DNA of 64,000 nt from Fictibacillus sp. FJAT-27399. GTDB taxonomy: Bacteria; Bacillota; Bacilli; Bacillales; Fictibacillaceae. Shown one piece after another: positions 41,779-50,374 of the stretch (position 1 is the stretch's first letter; every line of letters starts with the position of its first letter). The notes under the pieces were generated by a model. The model was not told where the DNA came from. It ran no database searches and saw only the letters and a list, made by a program, of their open reading frames with translations. The DNA lies in NCBI RefSeq assembly GCF_001510655.1, contig NZ_LMVC01000005.1:164952-228951 (forward strand), given 5' to 3'. The translations under genes and the position numbers were made by a program.

Positions 41779-42744
41779 TTACTCGATCTCTAACACCAGC
41801 TCACGTGATTTTGCCCTCGATACACATGCTAAGATTGTATCATTCGTACCCTTCTCCTCTTCTGTCAGAAAAGAGTCGCAATGATCAACCTCCCCCTTTT
41901 TAACTTTAATCTCACACGTACCACAGCGTCCTGCCCGGCAAGAATACGGAGTATTAATTCCATTCTCATGAAGAGCATCAAGCAAGGTCTGGTTTTCCGC
42001 TACCTGCAGGATCGTTCCGTTAGTCAATTTTACGTAAAAAGCGTTTTGAACATTTGATTTAAGAGGGGTAAACCGTTCAACATGAATATTGGAAGATGGA
42101 TAGCCTAATTGTGCTGCTGCATCAGTGAATTCAGTAATAAAAGAATCCGGTCCACAAAAGTACACATGGGTTCCGATAGGATGCTGAGCGAGAGTATCTG
42201 TAGTCAGCCTTTCTCCCAACGGTTCACGGGAAAAATAGAAGCGGCACTGTTCAGGATAAGTTTTTTTCAGGAAAGAATAAAACGCGCAGGTGTCTTTAGT
42301 CTTGGCGGTATAGTGCAATACGAAGGGAACATTTTCCCCTTTCAATTCTTCCATCATGCTTAAAAAGGGAGTAATTCCGATCCCTGCAGCATAAAACACA
42401 TGACGCTTTGCTTTAAAGCTCAAAGGAAAATGATTTTTCGGGTAACTGATGTACAGCATGTCTCCTTCTATTACTCCATGGTGCATAAAAGCGGAGCCGC
42501 CATTTGAATCTTCGTTAAGCGCCACAGCAATCTCATAATGTCCTCTTTTGCGTGTATGTCCGGTTAAAGAATAGTGGCGATGTATTGCTCCTTTCTCTGT
42601 TTCTATAAAAATACCGATATGCGAACCTCCGCTATATGGCGGAAGCGGCCGGCCGTCAAGCGAAGCCAGCTCAAAACGTTTCACTTTCGGAGCTTCTTTA
42701 TGGATAGCTGTTACCGTAACAGGAAGCAGGTTTTCTTGCAGCAT
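41779..42744 (-). CDS. PDR/VanB-type flavin reductase with C-terminal 2Fe-2S ferredoxin
   Basis: 321 residues from ATG 42744 (or the GTG directly before it) with GGAG. An FMN/FAD domain with HRHYSLTGHTRKRGHYEIAV, an NAD domain with YAAGIGITPFLSMMEELKG and YFCGPDSFITEF, and a plant-type ferredoxin with CRAGRCGTCEIKVKKGE and a fourth Cys in ILACVSRA. It carries electrons from NAD(P)H to an oxygenase. It lies downstream of a DmmA-like protein and a heme N-demethylase-like protein, so it is the probable reductase of a dimethylamine-monooxygenase-like complex. Confidence 0.92.
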   Translation of the reverse strand: MLQENLLPVTVTAIHKEAPKVKRFELASLDGRPLPPYSGGSHIGIFIETEKGAIHRHYSLTGHTRKRGHYEIAVALNEDSNGGSAFMHHGVIEGDMLYISYPKNHFPLSFKAKRHVFYAAGIGITPFLSMMEELKGENVPFVLHYTAKTKDTCAFYSFLKKTYPEQCRFYFSREPLGERLTTDTLAQHPIGTHVYFCGPDSFITEFTDAAAQLGYPSSNIHVERFTPLKSNVQNAFYVKLTNGTILQVAENQTLLDALHENGINTPYSCRAGRCGTCEIKVKKGEVDHCDSFLTEEEKGTNDTILACVSRAKSRELVLEIE

Positions 42745-42760
42745 CACCGTTCATCTCCAA

Positions 42761-43222
42761 TTAAATTTTGGCTACATAGCCTAAATACGCATTTCTTAAT
42801 GATGAATAATGATCACTTACTGAAAGAAGTAAGGCGCATTGGCAGCATGTGATCTCCATCCCATCCTGAAGTGTCTCAGAATGGGTCACTTTCAGCTCAG
42901 TCAGTCCGTGGCAGCGGCAGCAGAACACATGAATGACGCGGTCACCATGGCCGATGAATTGCACCTCTTCCTCAGAGAGGAAGCCGATATCTTCGGTGAT
43001 GTTTTTAAGTCTCTGAATCTCTGGCCATGCTGCCGAAACATAAAGATAGCATCCCATTTTCTGTTGGCTCAGCCAGCTGCGGACTTTTACCTCATCAGTG
43101 ATCTCCATTCGTTCAAAAGGTGTTTTTTGTTCCATGATTTTTTGGGTGATTGGCTGCAGCAATCTGATTCCATATGTATCTCCGCAAATAAGGTATTTTC
43201 GCTTTCCCGGCACAAACTTCAT
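42761..43222 (-). CDS. DmmA-like dimethylamine monooxygenase subunit
   Basis: 153 residues, overlapping the upstream gene by 4 nt. The C-terminal half has two cysteine pairs, FCCRCHGLTE and TCCQCALLL, a zinc-ribbon-like or metal site, after GHGDRVIHV. The N-terminal half has KYLICGDTYGIRLLQPI and MGCYLYVSAAWPEIQRL. This arrangement matches the DmmA family described for dimethylamine monooxygenase. It may dock the reductase to the heme oxygenase. Confidence 0.82.
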   Translation of the reverse strand: MKFVPGKRKYLICGDTYGIRLLQPITQKIMEQKTPFERMEITDEVKVRSWLSQQKMGCYLYVSAAWPEIQRLKNITEDIGFLSEEEVQFIGHGDRVIHVFCCRCHGLTELKVTHSETLQDGMEITCCQCALLLSVSDHYSSLRNAYLGYVAKI

Positions 43223-44172
43223 GTAGGATTCCTGCTTTTTAGCTTCTCTTCCAGATAGGCTAGAAGCTGCTTTTTATAGAGGGAGATTCCTTTATAATCC
43301 TCAATATGTTCGGGGAGTTCTTTTATAATCTGATAAAATTGCTGAAGCCAGACTGTGTTGTCAGTAAAGTCTTCCATGGCCAATAAATGAGTATGAATCG
43401 TGAACAAAATTCCGTTGCTTTGCGGCAATCGAAAAAGCTTCTGGACTTCCACTCGCAAATGAACGAGCTCGCCTGCATTTTCTTCTGGTACATTTTTTCG
43501 TTCTTTCCCCCATTCATGAAACGTTTCCAATGACGTATCGAGCCTGTTCCCCGCCATTAAAGACCAATTCAGCCGCTCCCAAGGGGCTCCTGCCTCCAGC
43601 CTCTTTAAAAACCGCAAAATGCGGCCGTCCAGCCCCTCCTCTTTAAACCCTGGTATCGGATGATGGATCTCTTTAAATTCCATGCCAAGGTTAAACGCCA
43701 GCGACCAATTGGCTGGAAAGCAGAGCTGCCCCGCATCCAAATACAGATTCCCATCCCTCTCCATCATGAGAATGAGATCTTCCTGGACATGCCTGCCGAT
43801 AAAGTCTAAAGGCTCAATCGGAATCGTCGTTTCATCGCCATAGGTAAAATGAGAGGTCTCTCCAAGGATCTTATTTACAAAAGTCCATTGATCCCCTTTT
43901 TTTTGAAGCGCAAACTGATCGGGGTAATAGGTTACTAGGTTTTCAGTTACCAGGTCTACGATCTCCCACTGGCTCTTTAACGTGTGAGAAAGGGATTGAA
44001 AGCAGCGTTCAGGATGATGGGTTAGCAGGTCTCGCTTTAGTTGGACCTCTTCTGTATAACGTGGAGTAATTTCTATACTGGATGGCCGAGTCATGGAGAC
44101 GGAGTTGTTGGAATAGCGGTATTGATCGCCCTTAAACGGATAAGGAAAAGAATTCAGTTCACGTGTCAGCAT
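43219..44172 (-). CDS. Heme-dependent oxidative N-demethylase family protein (DUF3445, DmmD-like)
   Basis: 317 residues from ATG 44172, which has GAGGAGG upstream. A longer reading to 44502 would run into a terminator and is rejected. DUF3445 landmarks are SSIEITPRYTEEVQLKRDLL, VQEDLILMMERDGNLYLDAG, QLCFPANWSLAFNLGMEF and IHHPIPGFKEE (conserved His), then RLNWSLMAGN and EVQKLFRLPQSNGILFTIHT. The family is a heme oxygenase that demethylates secondary amines. With the DmmA-like and reductase genes it makes a likely three-component amine monooxygenase, releasing methylamine and formaldehyde. It is the first gene of the operon. Confidence 0.88.
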   Translation of the reverse strand: MLTRELNSFPYPFKGDQYRYSNNSVSMTRPSSIEITPRYTEEVQLKRDLLTHHPERCFQSLSHTLKSQWEIVDLVTENLVTYYPDQFALQKKGDQWTFVNKILGETSHFTYGDETTIPIEPLDFIGRHVQEDLILMMERDGNLYLDAGQLCFPANWSLAFNLGMEFKEIHHPIPGFKEEGLDGRILRFLKRLEAGAPWERLNWSLMAGNRLDTSLETFHEWGKERKNVPEENAGELVHLRVEVQKLFRLPQSNGILFTIHTHLLAMEDFTDNTVWLQQFYQIIKELPEHIEDYKGISLYKKQLLAYLEEKLKSRNPT

Positions 44173-44439
44173 ATTAACCTCCTCACTTAACAGAATATTC
44201 TTTCTCTTTATTTTATAGAAAAGTGTGGAAAAACTGAAGAGTGAATTGTAAAAGACCATACCTTTGTGAGCTTTTACCTGGCTTGGCGTGATAGTTGTGC
44301 TGCTTTTTGGAATCCTGCTCGACAATGGATACCATGGCTTCTCCTGAAACAACGGCGTCAGTTCCCAGGCGTTCGGGTGCCAATGCGGTTCACGCATTCC
44401 ATGGATAAAAAGGGGATTCCACAAAGATGTATGCACATT
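44173..44439. other. Upstream region of the amine monooxygenase-like operon
   Basis: A 267-bp leader region for the operon. I found no convincing promoter, operator or riboswitch. An open frame crosses it but has no ribosome binding site and begins in the neighbouring terminator. Confidence 0.55.
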
Positions 44440-44476
44440 AAAAAAGACCGCACCACCTCGTGTGGTACAGCCTTTT
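44440..44476 (-). terminator. Terminator after the xpaC-yaaN operon
   Basis: Read leftward, AAAAGGCTGTACCAC pairs with GTGGTGCGGTCTTTT through a 15-bp stem with three G-U pairs, followed by T. Confidence 0.88.
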
Positions 44477-44482
44477 AATCCG

Positions 44483-45661
44483 TTATTGCCCCTTAATCTC
44501 AAGCAGTTTCTGCCTCAGCCCTGTTTCCATCTGAGCAAGTTCGTTCTCGGCCAAACGGCGTTTATGGCGGCCTTCCTCCTGGATCCGCAAAGTCTCCTCC
44601 AGGGTAGTCAGCAAGTTTTCCTGCGTCTTCTTAAGCGTTTCAATATCAATCAATCCTCGCTCATTTTCCTTCGCCGTTTCAATTGTATTTGCTTTAAGCA
44701 TCTCGGCGTTTTTCAATAAAAGCTCATTTGTCGTTTTGGAGACCTGTTTCTGCGCCTCTACCGCACTTCGTTGGCGAAGCAAGGTAAGTGCGATCGCCAC
44801 TTGGTTTTTCCAAAGCGGAATGGCAGTCATGATGGAGGACTGGATTTTTTCCACGAGTGCCTGATTCGTGTTTTGAATCAGACGGATCTGCGGTGCGCTT
44901 TGAATGGTGATTTCCCGGCTCAATTTTAAATCGTGAAGGCGTTTGTCCAGCCGGTCGGCAAACTGCACCATATCGTTAACTTCCTGATATTTCATCTGGT
45001 CGTTTGTTGTCTCTGCTTCTTTACGGAGCGCCGGAATGATTTTTCCGTTTAAATCCTCCAGCTTCAGTTCACCTGCAGCAATGTAAACGTTCAATGCCTG
45101 AAAATATTCTTTGTTGTGCTCATACAATTTTTCAAGCATGACGATGTCGGCGAGCAGCACATTCTTGCTGCTGTCGAGTTTGACGCTGATCCGGTCAATC
45201 TGCGAGCCAGTCTTTTGATACTTGGAAAGCACCTCTTGAACAGAACCGGAAACCTTGCCAAACATGCGGCCAATCAAGGACGGCTTGTTCGACTGCAGCT
45301 CATCAGGGTTTACATGGCTGAGCTTTTTCATCAAGTCATGTATGATTTCTCCGACTTGCCCGACATCCTGCTTTTTCACTTGATCCAGCATCGTGTTGGA
45401 AAATGAGAGTAATTTAGACTGTGCTGGTGTTCCGTATGTAATCATCGCCTGGTGGTTCTTCGGATCGATCTGTTCGGCCAGCTGGTAGGCTTTTGCCTTG
45501 TTTTCCTCTGGCAGAACATCAATCAGCCTCTTCTGCTTTACTTGTTCTTCTGTCTTCAGCTCCTGAACGTTTTCAGCGCCTCCGAACGGATCGGAGAGCA
45601 AGTCATTCATAATATCCAATTTATCGTCATGATTATAGAGAGGGGACGTATTATCGCTCAT
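44483..45661 (-). CDS. yaaN: Toxic anion resistance protein, TelA family (YaaN)
   Basis: 392 residues, mostly helical and charged, with TelA blocks [24 protein letters not shown], [20 protein letters not shown] and [20 protein letters not shown]. It has no signal peptide or membrane helix and carries a C-terminal coiled coil. TelA proteins are linked to tellurite and envelope-antibiotic resistance, and the mechanism is unsettled. It overlaps xpaC by 11 nt, the same gene pair as in B. subtilis. Confidence 0.92.
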   Translation of the reverse strand: MSDNTSPLYNHDDKLDIMNDLLSDPFGGAENVQELKTEEQVKQKRLIDVLPEENKAKAYQLAEQIDPKNHQAMITYGTPAQSKLLSFSNTMLDQVKKQDVGQVGEIIHDLMKKLSHVNPDELQSNKPSLIGRMFGKVSGSVQEVLSKYQKTGSQIDRISVKLDSSKNVLLADIVMLEKLYEHNKEYFQALNVYIAAGELKLEDLNGKIIPALRKEAETTNDQMKYQEVNDMVQFADRLDKRLHDLKLSREITIQSAPQIRLIQNTNQALVEKIQSSIMTAIPLWKNQVAIALTLLRQRSAVEAQKQVSKTTNELLLKNAEMLKANTIETAKENERGLIDIETLKKTQENLLTTLEETLRIQEEGRHKRRLAENELAQMETGLRQKLLEIKGQ

Positions 45662-46313
45662 TATAATCTCCTGCTTTCGTTTCTAATTTTGAATCTTTCA
45701 AGGTTTTTATAGAATGCTTGGCCACATCCAGCTCGAATTTCAGCTGATCCACATCATCCGAGATCATATGGTAAAGGTCCTCTTCAATGTATTCGGTAAG
45801 TTCCTTCAACGTCCTTCTTGTTTCCGAAAGAGAATCCTGAATCTCCCAGCTTTTCTTGGGCTGTCCTGATAAGAATGCATATTTTTCCGTCAGCTCGACG
45901 GCAGAATCCAAATGCGAAAAGTAAAAACGCTCTGCTTGAAAAAAACGCCTTGGCTCCCTTTTCGTCATGTTGTATATTTTTCTTGTGATCTTCGTCAGTT
46001 CCATCCTCTGTTTAAAGGTTGGAATGTCGCGAATGGAAAACATCGATTTCTGCAGTCTGTAAATCTTTGGCTTTGCTTCATTTAAATTTTTCTTGATATA
46101 TTTAAATTCGCTGCGAGTCAGCTTATATTTTTTCAGCATGCGGTAATTCCAGAGCATCGCTGTCATCGTATAGCCGATCACCGCTCCCCCGGCCGCAAAA
46201 CCGCTCGAGAGCAAGAAAGACTGATCGAAGGCAAAGAAGGACAGCAGCCAGACGATGACCATTGTATTGATCGTACTGAACACCTTGACGAATAAGGCTA
46301 AAAACCAGTTCAT
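45651..46313 (-). CDS. xpaC: XpaC-like protein (5-bromo-4-chloroindolyl phosphate hydrolysis family)
   Basis: 220 residues. Two N-terminal membrane helices ([20 protein letters not shown] and [20 protein letters not shown]), then a long charged helical domain ([20 protein letters not shown] and [20 protein letters not shown]). It matches XpaC in length, topology and neighbour. The family name comes from a screening phenotype. It probably works with YaaN at the membrane in envelope stress. It is the first gene of the two-gene operon. Confidence 0.9.
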   Translation of the reverse strand: MNWFLALFVKVFSTINTMVIVWLLSFFAFDQSFLLSSGFAAGGAVIGYTMTAMLWNYRMLKKYKLTRSEFKYIKKNLNEAKPKIYRLQKSMFSIRDIPTFKQRMELTKITRKIYNMTKREPRRFFQAERFYFSHLDSAVELTEKYAFLSGQPKKSWEIQDSLSETRRTLKELTEYIEEDLYHMISDDVDQLKFELDVAKHSIKTLKDSKLETKAGDYNER

Positions 46314-46456
46314 GTAAATCGACTCCTGACATCATGTCTTTTCTAATACTACGAAGAGAACAAACTTGAGTTTCACTTTTAGAAAAAATTTACTTTTCTC
46401 TATCTCTACCTTACATGATTATGGTGAACATCTCTATAGCCCCGTAAACGTAAAAA

Positions 46457-46495
46457 AACTAAGACTTAAGGCTTAGTTCGCGGTGCCAGGCACCG
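46457..46495. repeat. Orphan leftward hairpin followed by a GGTGCC palindrome
   Basis: AACTAAG...CTTAGTT (46457-46478) with a T-run when read leftward looks like a terminator, but no leftward gene precedes it. Next to it CGGTGCC-A-GGCACCG (46481-46495) is a perfect palindrome with the core of the 52-bp palindromes at 61426 and 62397. Confidence 0.65.
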
Positions 46496-46520
46496 TTAAA
46501 TAATTGTTGGAGGTTTGAAC

Positions 46521-47054
46521 ATGAAGAATTATGTAATGAAGAACGGTGATAAAGCTTTGATTCGCGAAGCTGTTCCAGCTGATGCACAGACCATCATTGA
46601 TTTTTATAATGTGGTCGGGGGTGAGACAGATTTCCTCTCTTTTGGCGGTAACGAGTTTACTAGAAATGCCGATGAGTATGAAACATACATAGAGAGTATG
46701 GCTTCAGAAGAAAACTCCATCATGCTGCTTGCCACCCTGGGCGACGCTATCATCAGCATTGCCACGATTAACTCTTCACAAAAAGCACGGTCGAAACATA
46801 ACGGCACACTGGGAATTGTTATCTCTCAAAACTATACCAGGATGGGTCTTGGAGAGAAAATGATGGTTGAGCTGATTGATTGGGCCAAGCATAACGGGAC
46901 CATCAAGAGGATCAGCTTAGTGACCAGAGAAGACAATCACCGGGCCATCGCTTTATACAAGAAACTCGGTTTTGAAGTGGAAGGTTTAGTTCGAAACGAC
47001 ACGTATATAAACGGAGTCTATTACTCGACGGTGGTCATGGGATTATTGTTTTAA
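46521..47054 (+). CDS. GNAT-family N-acetyltransferase
   Basis: 177 residues from ATG 46521, eight bases after GGAGG. GNAT fold with LGIVISQNYTRMGLGEKMMV (acetyl-CoA pyrophosphate loop R-x-G-x-G) and SLVTREDNHRAIALYKKLGF followed by EVEGLVRNDTYING. It resembles RimI/RimL-like or antibiotic-type acetyltransferases. Substrate unknown. It lies alone, rightward, between an orphan hairpin and a weak terminator. Confidence 0.9.
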   Translation: MKNYVMKNGDKALIREAVPADAQTIIDFYNVVGGETDFLSFGGNEFTRNADEYETYIESMASEENSIMLLATLGDAIISIATINSSQKARSKHNGTLGIVISQNYTRMGLGEKMMVELIDWAKHNGTIKRISLVTREDNHRAIALYKKLGFEVEGLVRNDTYINGVYYSTVVMGLLF

Positions 47055-47101
47055 ACACCTTTTTATCAAAATTACCAAAATCAGTATAATATGGTAGCGG
47101 G

Positions 47102-47130
47102 CTGATCCATTATAGGGTCAGTCTTTCTTA
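47102..47130 (+). terminator. Terminator after the acetyltransferase gene
   Basis: CTGATCC, loop, GGGTCAG followed by TCTTTCTT. The stem is short, with one G-U pair. Confidence 0.6.
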
Positions 47131-47309
47131 TTTTGTCTCTAATAGACTAGATACCCCGCTGGAAATTTCCGCAAACAGCAGATTGGATTTTCTTGTAAGG
47201 TTCATAGGAAAATAGAAGCGTTTATTCAAGATTTCCCCCTATTTTGTCATTTCTTAGCGAAAAAACTAAAGGGTATACACGAATCAAAAATTTTAAGGGG
47301 GAAATCATT

Positions 47310-48104
47310 ATGTTGAAAAAACTAATGGGATTGTTGATGATGGCAGTCCTCTGTACTGGCTTGTTTTTTCCTGGACACAGCAGCGCCGCTCTAGGCAGTC
47401 AAATGCTTTCTACAGGCTCAAGCAACAGTGACGTGAAACAATTGCAGGAATACTTGATGACAAAGGGCGTTTTTCCATATCATACGGCTACTGGCTACTA
47501 TGGTCCGATCACGAAAGGCGCAGTTGAACGTTTTCAAGAGCAGTCTCGTTTAAAAGTTGATGGTGTTGCTGGATCAGCGACCATCAGTAAAATTAAAGTA
47601 TTGCGCAGCGGTGATATGGGGAAACCCGTTATTGAATTACAGCGTTTATTGAAAGAGTGGAATACATACGATTCAACGGTTGATGGCATTTACGGTGACA
47701 GCACGGTTTCGGCTGTGGCTTCATTTCAAAAAAATCAGGGCATCACATCTGACGGCATCGCAGGACCTAAGACGTTCTCAAAGCTTCGCCAAAAGAGCCC
47801 TTCCTACTCCACACGAAGCTTCACGGTAAACAGCTCTGCCTATACTGCAGATTGTGACGGCTGTTCCGGCAAAACAAGAATGGGCATTGATCTGCAAAAA
47901 TACAATGACGGCAAGGTAGTTGCAGTGGATCCAGATGTTATTCCGCTTGGTTCAAAAGTAGTGGTTGAAGGCTACGGCACAGCCATTGCTGCGGACACTG
48001 GCGGCGGAATCAACGGAAAGATGATTGATGTGTTCATTCCAGACCATGGTGATGCAATCAATTGGGGACGCAAAGACGTAAAAGTAACAGTTTACGAGAA
48101 ATAA
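47310..48104 (+). CDS. Secreted cell-wall protein: two peptidoglycan-binding domains plus a 3D domain (YocH-like)
   Basis: 264 residues from ATG 47310 with AAGGGGG. A longer reading to 47244 adds an atypical N-terminus. Signal peptide (LMGLLMMAVLCTGLFF, cleavage near SSAA). Two PG_binding_1 repeats at about 35-90 (SDVKQLQEYLMTKGVFPY and GYYGPITKGAVERFQEQ) and 100-160 (VDGIYGDSTVSAVASFQ). The C-terminal 3D domain has TRMGIDLQKY, VAVDPDVIPLGSKVVVEGYG and AIAADTGGGINGKMIDVFIP with the three conserved Asp. It acts as a murein-degrading or remodelling protein outside the cell. B. subtilis YocH is under WalRK. No clear WalR box was seen here. Confidence 0.93.
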   Translation: MLKKLMGLLMMAVLCTGLFFPGHSSAALGSQMLSTGSSNSDVKQLQEYLMTKGVFPYHTATGYYGPITKGAVERFQEQSRLKVDGVAGSATISKIKVLRSGDMGKPVIELQRLLKEWNTYDSTVDGIYGDSTVSAVASFQKNQGITSDGIAGPKTFSKLRQKSPSYSTRSFTVNSSAYTADCDGCSGKTRMGIDLQKYNDGKVVAVDPDVIPLGSKVVVEGYGTAIAADTGGGINGKMIDVFIPDHGDAINWGRKDVKVTVYEK

Positions 48105-48115
48105 TCTGTTAAATG

Positions 48116-48155
48116 ATAATCCTGGGATATCCGTTTGGATACCCAGGATTATTTT
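48116..48155 (+). terminator. Terminator after the 3D-domain gene
   Basis: ATAATCCTGGG, inner GATATCC/GGATAC, CCCAGGATTAT then TTTTTAT. Confidence 0.92.
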
Positions 48156-48173
48156 TATATATTTAGCTGTTAT

Positions 48174-48257
48174 GAGATTGGCGCGCATTTTGTGGAGATT
48201 GGTGCGTATTTTCCGGAGACTGGCGCGTATTTTTCAGAGACTGGCGCGTATTTCTTA
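48174..48257. repeat. Four-unit, exactly 21-bp periodic array (GGCGCGTATTT type)
   Basis: Units begin GAGAYTGG at 48174, 48195, 48216 and 48237, each 21 bp, with core GAGACTGGCGCGTATTTT and only the last few bases varying. A weaker half-unit (GAATTGCCCGTAT) follows at about 48269 out of phase. The array sits 19 bp after a terminator, between two convergent genes. Confidence 0.82.
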
Positions 48258-48298
48258 AAATTCTCCCTGAATTGCCCGTATCTCTGCTTGTACCACAT

Positions 48299-48334
48299 AA
48301 AAAGGAGGCCAAAAGTCTCCTCGGGCCTCCTTTT
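48299..48334 (-). terminator. Terminator after the PheC-like gene
   Basis: Read leftward, AAAAGGAGGCC pairs with GGCCTCCTTTTT around a 13-base loop. Confidence 0.9.
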
Positions 48335-48348
48335 ACATCCTTCTTTAG

Positions 48349-49290
48349 CTATTTGTTGTAGATATATTTGTCTTTTAACCGGTTAAACTCACCTTGAAGC
48401 TCCATTTCATCCATCCAGAGGTTGACCCAGTTTTCAAAGACTGAATCGCCTCTAGGGATCAAGTATCCTTTTTGGCTTTTCGTAAAGGTGTTATCAGTCA
48501 GCGCAGCGTAAAGTCTTTGATCCCTGCTTGCATAGTACATCGCTTCGGTACTGTCAGTAATCATGACGTCTACTTTGCCCTCTGCCACCATATGCGGAAT
48601 CTCAAGATTGTTTTCTACTACTACCACTTTCGCCTGTTTAATGTTGGCGTCCACAAACTTCTGATTCGTTCCTCCAGGATTTACGCCAATCGTAACACCC
48701 GGCTGGTCAATCGCTTGAAGACTAGTGTATTTTTCCTTATCCACCGCACGAATTAAGGGTGCCTTCCCTTCATTCATATAAGGACTGGTTAATTGAGCCG
48801 TCTTTTGGCGTTCCGTATTGCGGCTGATTCCGCCTACCGCAATATCAAACTTGTCGTCGAGCAAGTCATTCATCAATGTGGGCCAAGAGGTTTTTACAAA
48901 TTTGACCTTTACTCCAAGGTCCTTGGCCATTAATTCTGCAGCTTCTATATCGTATCCCTCAAACTTATTCGTTTCTTTATTGTAAAAGGTAAACGGCTTA
49001 TAGTCCCCTGTCGTACCCACCCGGATTACCCCTTTTCTTATGATGCGGTCAAGCCTTGAAGAAACCGTATAATGATGTCTTTCTTTATGCAGCTCAGATC
49101 CAGTGGCTTGTGCCAGCTCTTCTGCAGACACATAGGGCTTTCCATTAACCTCCATCGAACTCAGTTGGCTTCCGTTCCATTCCACTTCACCCGAACTCTT
49201 AGTGGCCGAGGTAAAACTCATACCACCCAAAAAAACAAAAGCTAGAATACCCAAAACTGCCAGCCACTTTAGGACCATTGTCTTTCGCAT
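48349..49290 (-). CDS. Secreted PheC-like (cyclohexadienyl dehydratase-type) solute-binding protein
   Basis: 313 residues. Signal sequence (WLAVLGILAFVFLGGMSF), then a short domain (VNGKPYVSAEELAQATGSEL) resembling the copper-amine-oxidase N-terminal stalk, then an SBP_bac_3 fold. Within it GVIRVGTTGDYKPFTFYN, SWPTLMNDLLDDKFDIAVGG, ISRNTERQKTAQLTSPYMNE, VNPGGTNQKFVDANIKQAKV and VDVMITDSTEAMYYASRD follow the PheC cyclohexadienyl dehydratase pattern more closely than amino-acid transport receptors. It could make phenylpyruvate from prephenate or arogenate outside the cell, or be a receptor. No transporter permease is adjacent. Confidence 0.82.
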   Translation of the reverse strand: MRKTMVLKWLAVLGILAFVFLGGMSFTSATKSSGEVEWNGSQLSSMEVNGKPYVSAEELAQATGSELHKERHHYTVSSRLDRIIRKGVIRVGTTGDYKPFTFYNKETNKFEGYDIEAAELMAKDLGVKVKFVKTSWPTLMNDLLDDKFDIAVGGISRNTERQKTAQLTSPYMNEGKAPLIRAVDKEKYTSLQAIDQPGVTIGVNPGGTNQKFVDANIKQAKVVVVENNLEIPHMVAEGKVDVMITDSTEAMYYASRDQRLYAALTDNTFTKSQKGYLIPRGDSVFENWVNLWMDEMELQGEFNRLKDKYIYNK

Positions 49291-49440
49291 ATGCCTTCCT
49301 CCATTCTATTAGATATATCCATTATTCATAGAGCGGGATGGTAAGTACATATATTTTCTGAAAATTACATAAAATAGGTTCGTTAGTCTGGATAGGAAAG
49401 TCCTAGTGTCACTAAAAGCCCGAAAGCGGCGAACATCCTC

Positions 49441-49474
49441 ATAAAAAAAAGACCGGTCTGTCCGACCAGTCTTT
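49441..49474 (-). terminator. Terminator after the radical SAM gene
   Basis: Read leftward, AAAGACTGGTC, loop GGAC, AGACCGGTCTTT then T-run. Confidence 0.9.
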
Positions 49475-49479
49475 CACAA

Positions 49480-50349
49480 TTAAAAAAATGTTAAATTCTC
49501 TCCGACCGCAGGTTTTCGATCTGGATCAACCGGTGTAAAGCCATCCTTTGAAAGCATCACTTCCACCTCATTACCGATCTGTTTTTTCATCATGTTCAAA
49601 ACCACTTTATAGGCCGTTGGATTGTACCACTTTTCCATGCCGGTCTCTTTGTAGATTTCATAAATGCCAAGGCGTTCGGTGCGCTTTCCCCCGCTTCCGT
49701 CCCCCATCCAAAAATCATCGATCGTTATCCGGTCAGCAATCGGAAGCAGCTTTTGCGGAAATTCCCTCGAACAAGGCAAAAGCGGTGAAATACTGGCCTG
49801 AGTAGTAATGCCGGCTTCCCTTATTTCCTTCAACGCGTTCAAACGTGCCGGAATGGGCGGAGCGGTTGGGGCGAATGCTTTGCGGATATCTTCCTTGTCG
49901 GTCTCGATTGTCATCGACACCCTGACTTTATCCCCAAACTTTTTTAATAAGTCGATGTCACGTTTCACTAACGGCGAGCGCGTTTGAACATGAAGAAAAT
50001 CCGGCGGAACTTCCAGCATAACCTCCAACAGGCTGCGCGTCAGCTTCGTTTCGTGTTCGAGTGGCTGATACGGATCTGTGGAAGACGCCATAAAGATTGT
50101 TACGGGACCTTTGTTTCTCGCCTTTAAAAGATCACGCCTCAGCAGTTCGGCAGCATTGCTCTTAATATCGACCCAAGTGCCCCACTCCTCTTCACGGTAA
50201 AGAGAAATCGGAAGCTGCCTAACGTAACAGTAGGAACAGGCGAAGGTACAGCCGGCATACGGATTCAGCGAATGGGAAAAATCATCAAGCTGTCCAACAC
50301 CTGGCGTCAATATGCTTTTAGATATGATGTCCTTCAGCTGGGCCTTCAT
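49480..50349 (-). CDS. SPL-type radical SAM protein
   Basis: 289 residues from ATG 50349 with AAGGAGG. An in-frame extension to 50406 overlaps the pseudouridine synthase gene and is not needed. The radical SAM cluster is AGCTFACSYCYVRQ (Cx3Cx2C), preceded by LNPYAG, followed by IFMASSTDPYQPLEHETKLT and VSMTIETDKEDIRKAFAPTA. This is the spore-photoproduct-lyase-like subfamily found widely as a stand-alone protein of unknown reaction. A true SPL would carry a distinct C-terminal Cys, which is not evident. It is likely co-transcribed with rluF. Confidence 0.88.
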   Translation of the reverse strand: MKAQLKDIISKSILTPGVGQLDDFSHSLNPYAGCTFACSYCYVRQLPISLYREEEWGTWVDIKSNAAELLRRDLLKARNKGPVTIFMASSTDPYQPLEHETKLTRSLLEVMLEVPPDFLHVQTRSPLVKRDIDLLKKFGDKVRVSMTIETDKEDIRKAFAPTAPPIPARLNALKEIREAGITTQASISPLLPCSREFPQKLLPIADRITIDDFWMGDGSGGKRTERLGIYEIYKETGMEKWYNPTAYKVVLNMMKKQIGNEVEVMLSKDGFTPVDPDRKPAVGENLTFF

Positions 50350-50374
50350 CCTGCATTCCTCCTTCCATTTCAGC

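Noticed and set aside
44440..44476. T-box antiterminator (GGTACCAC-like sequence)
   Set aside because: It pairs fully as a terminator directly after the YaaN stop. No specifier stem or T-box leader is present.
44173..44502. 110-residue N-terminal extension of the heme N-demethylase
   Set aside because: It would begin inside the terminator of the neighbouring operon, does not resemble the family, and ATG 44172 has an excellent GAGGAGG site.
48135..48386. 83-residue repeat protein (ETGAYF units)
   Set aside because: Product of the 21-bp array in one frame. It begins inside a terminator and has no ribosome binding site.
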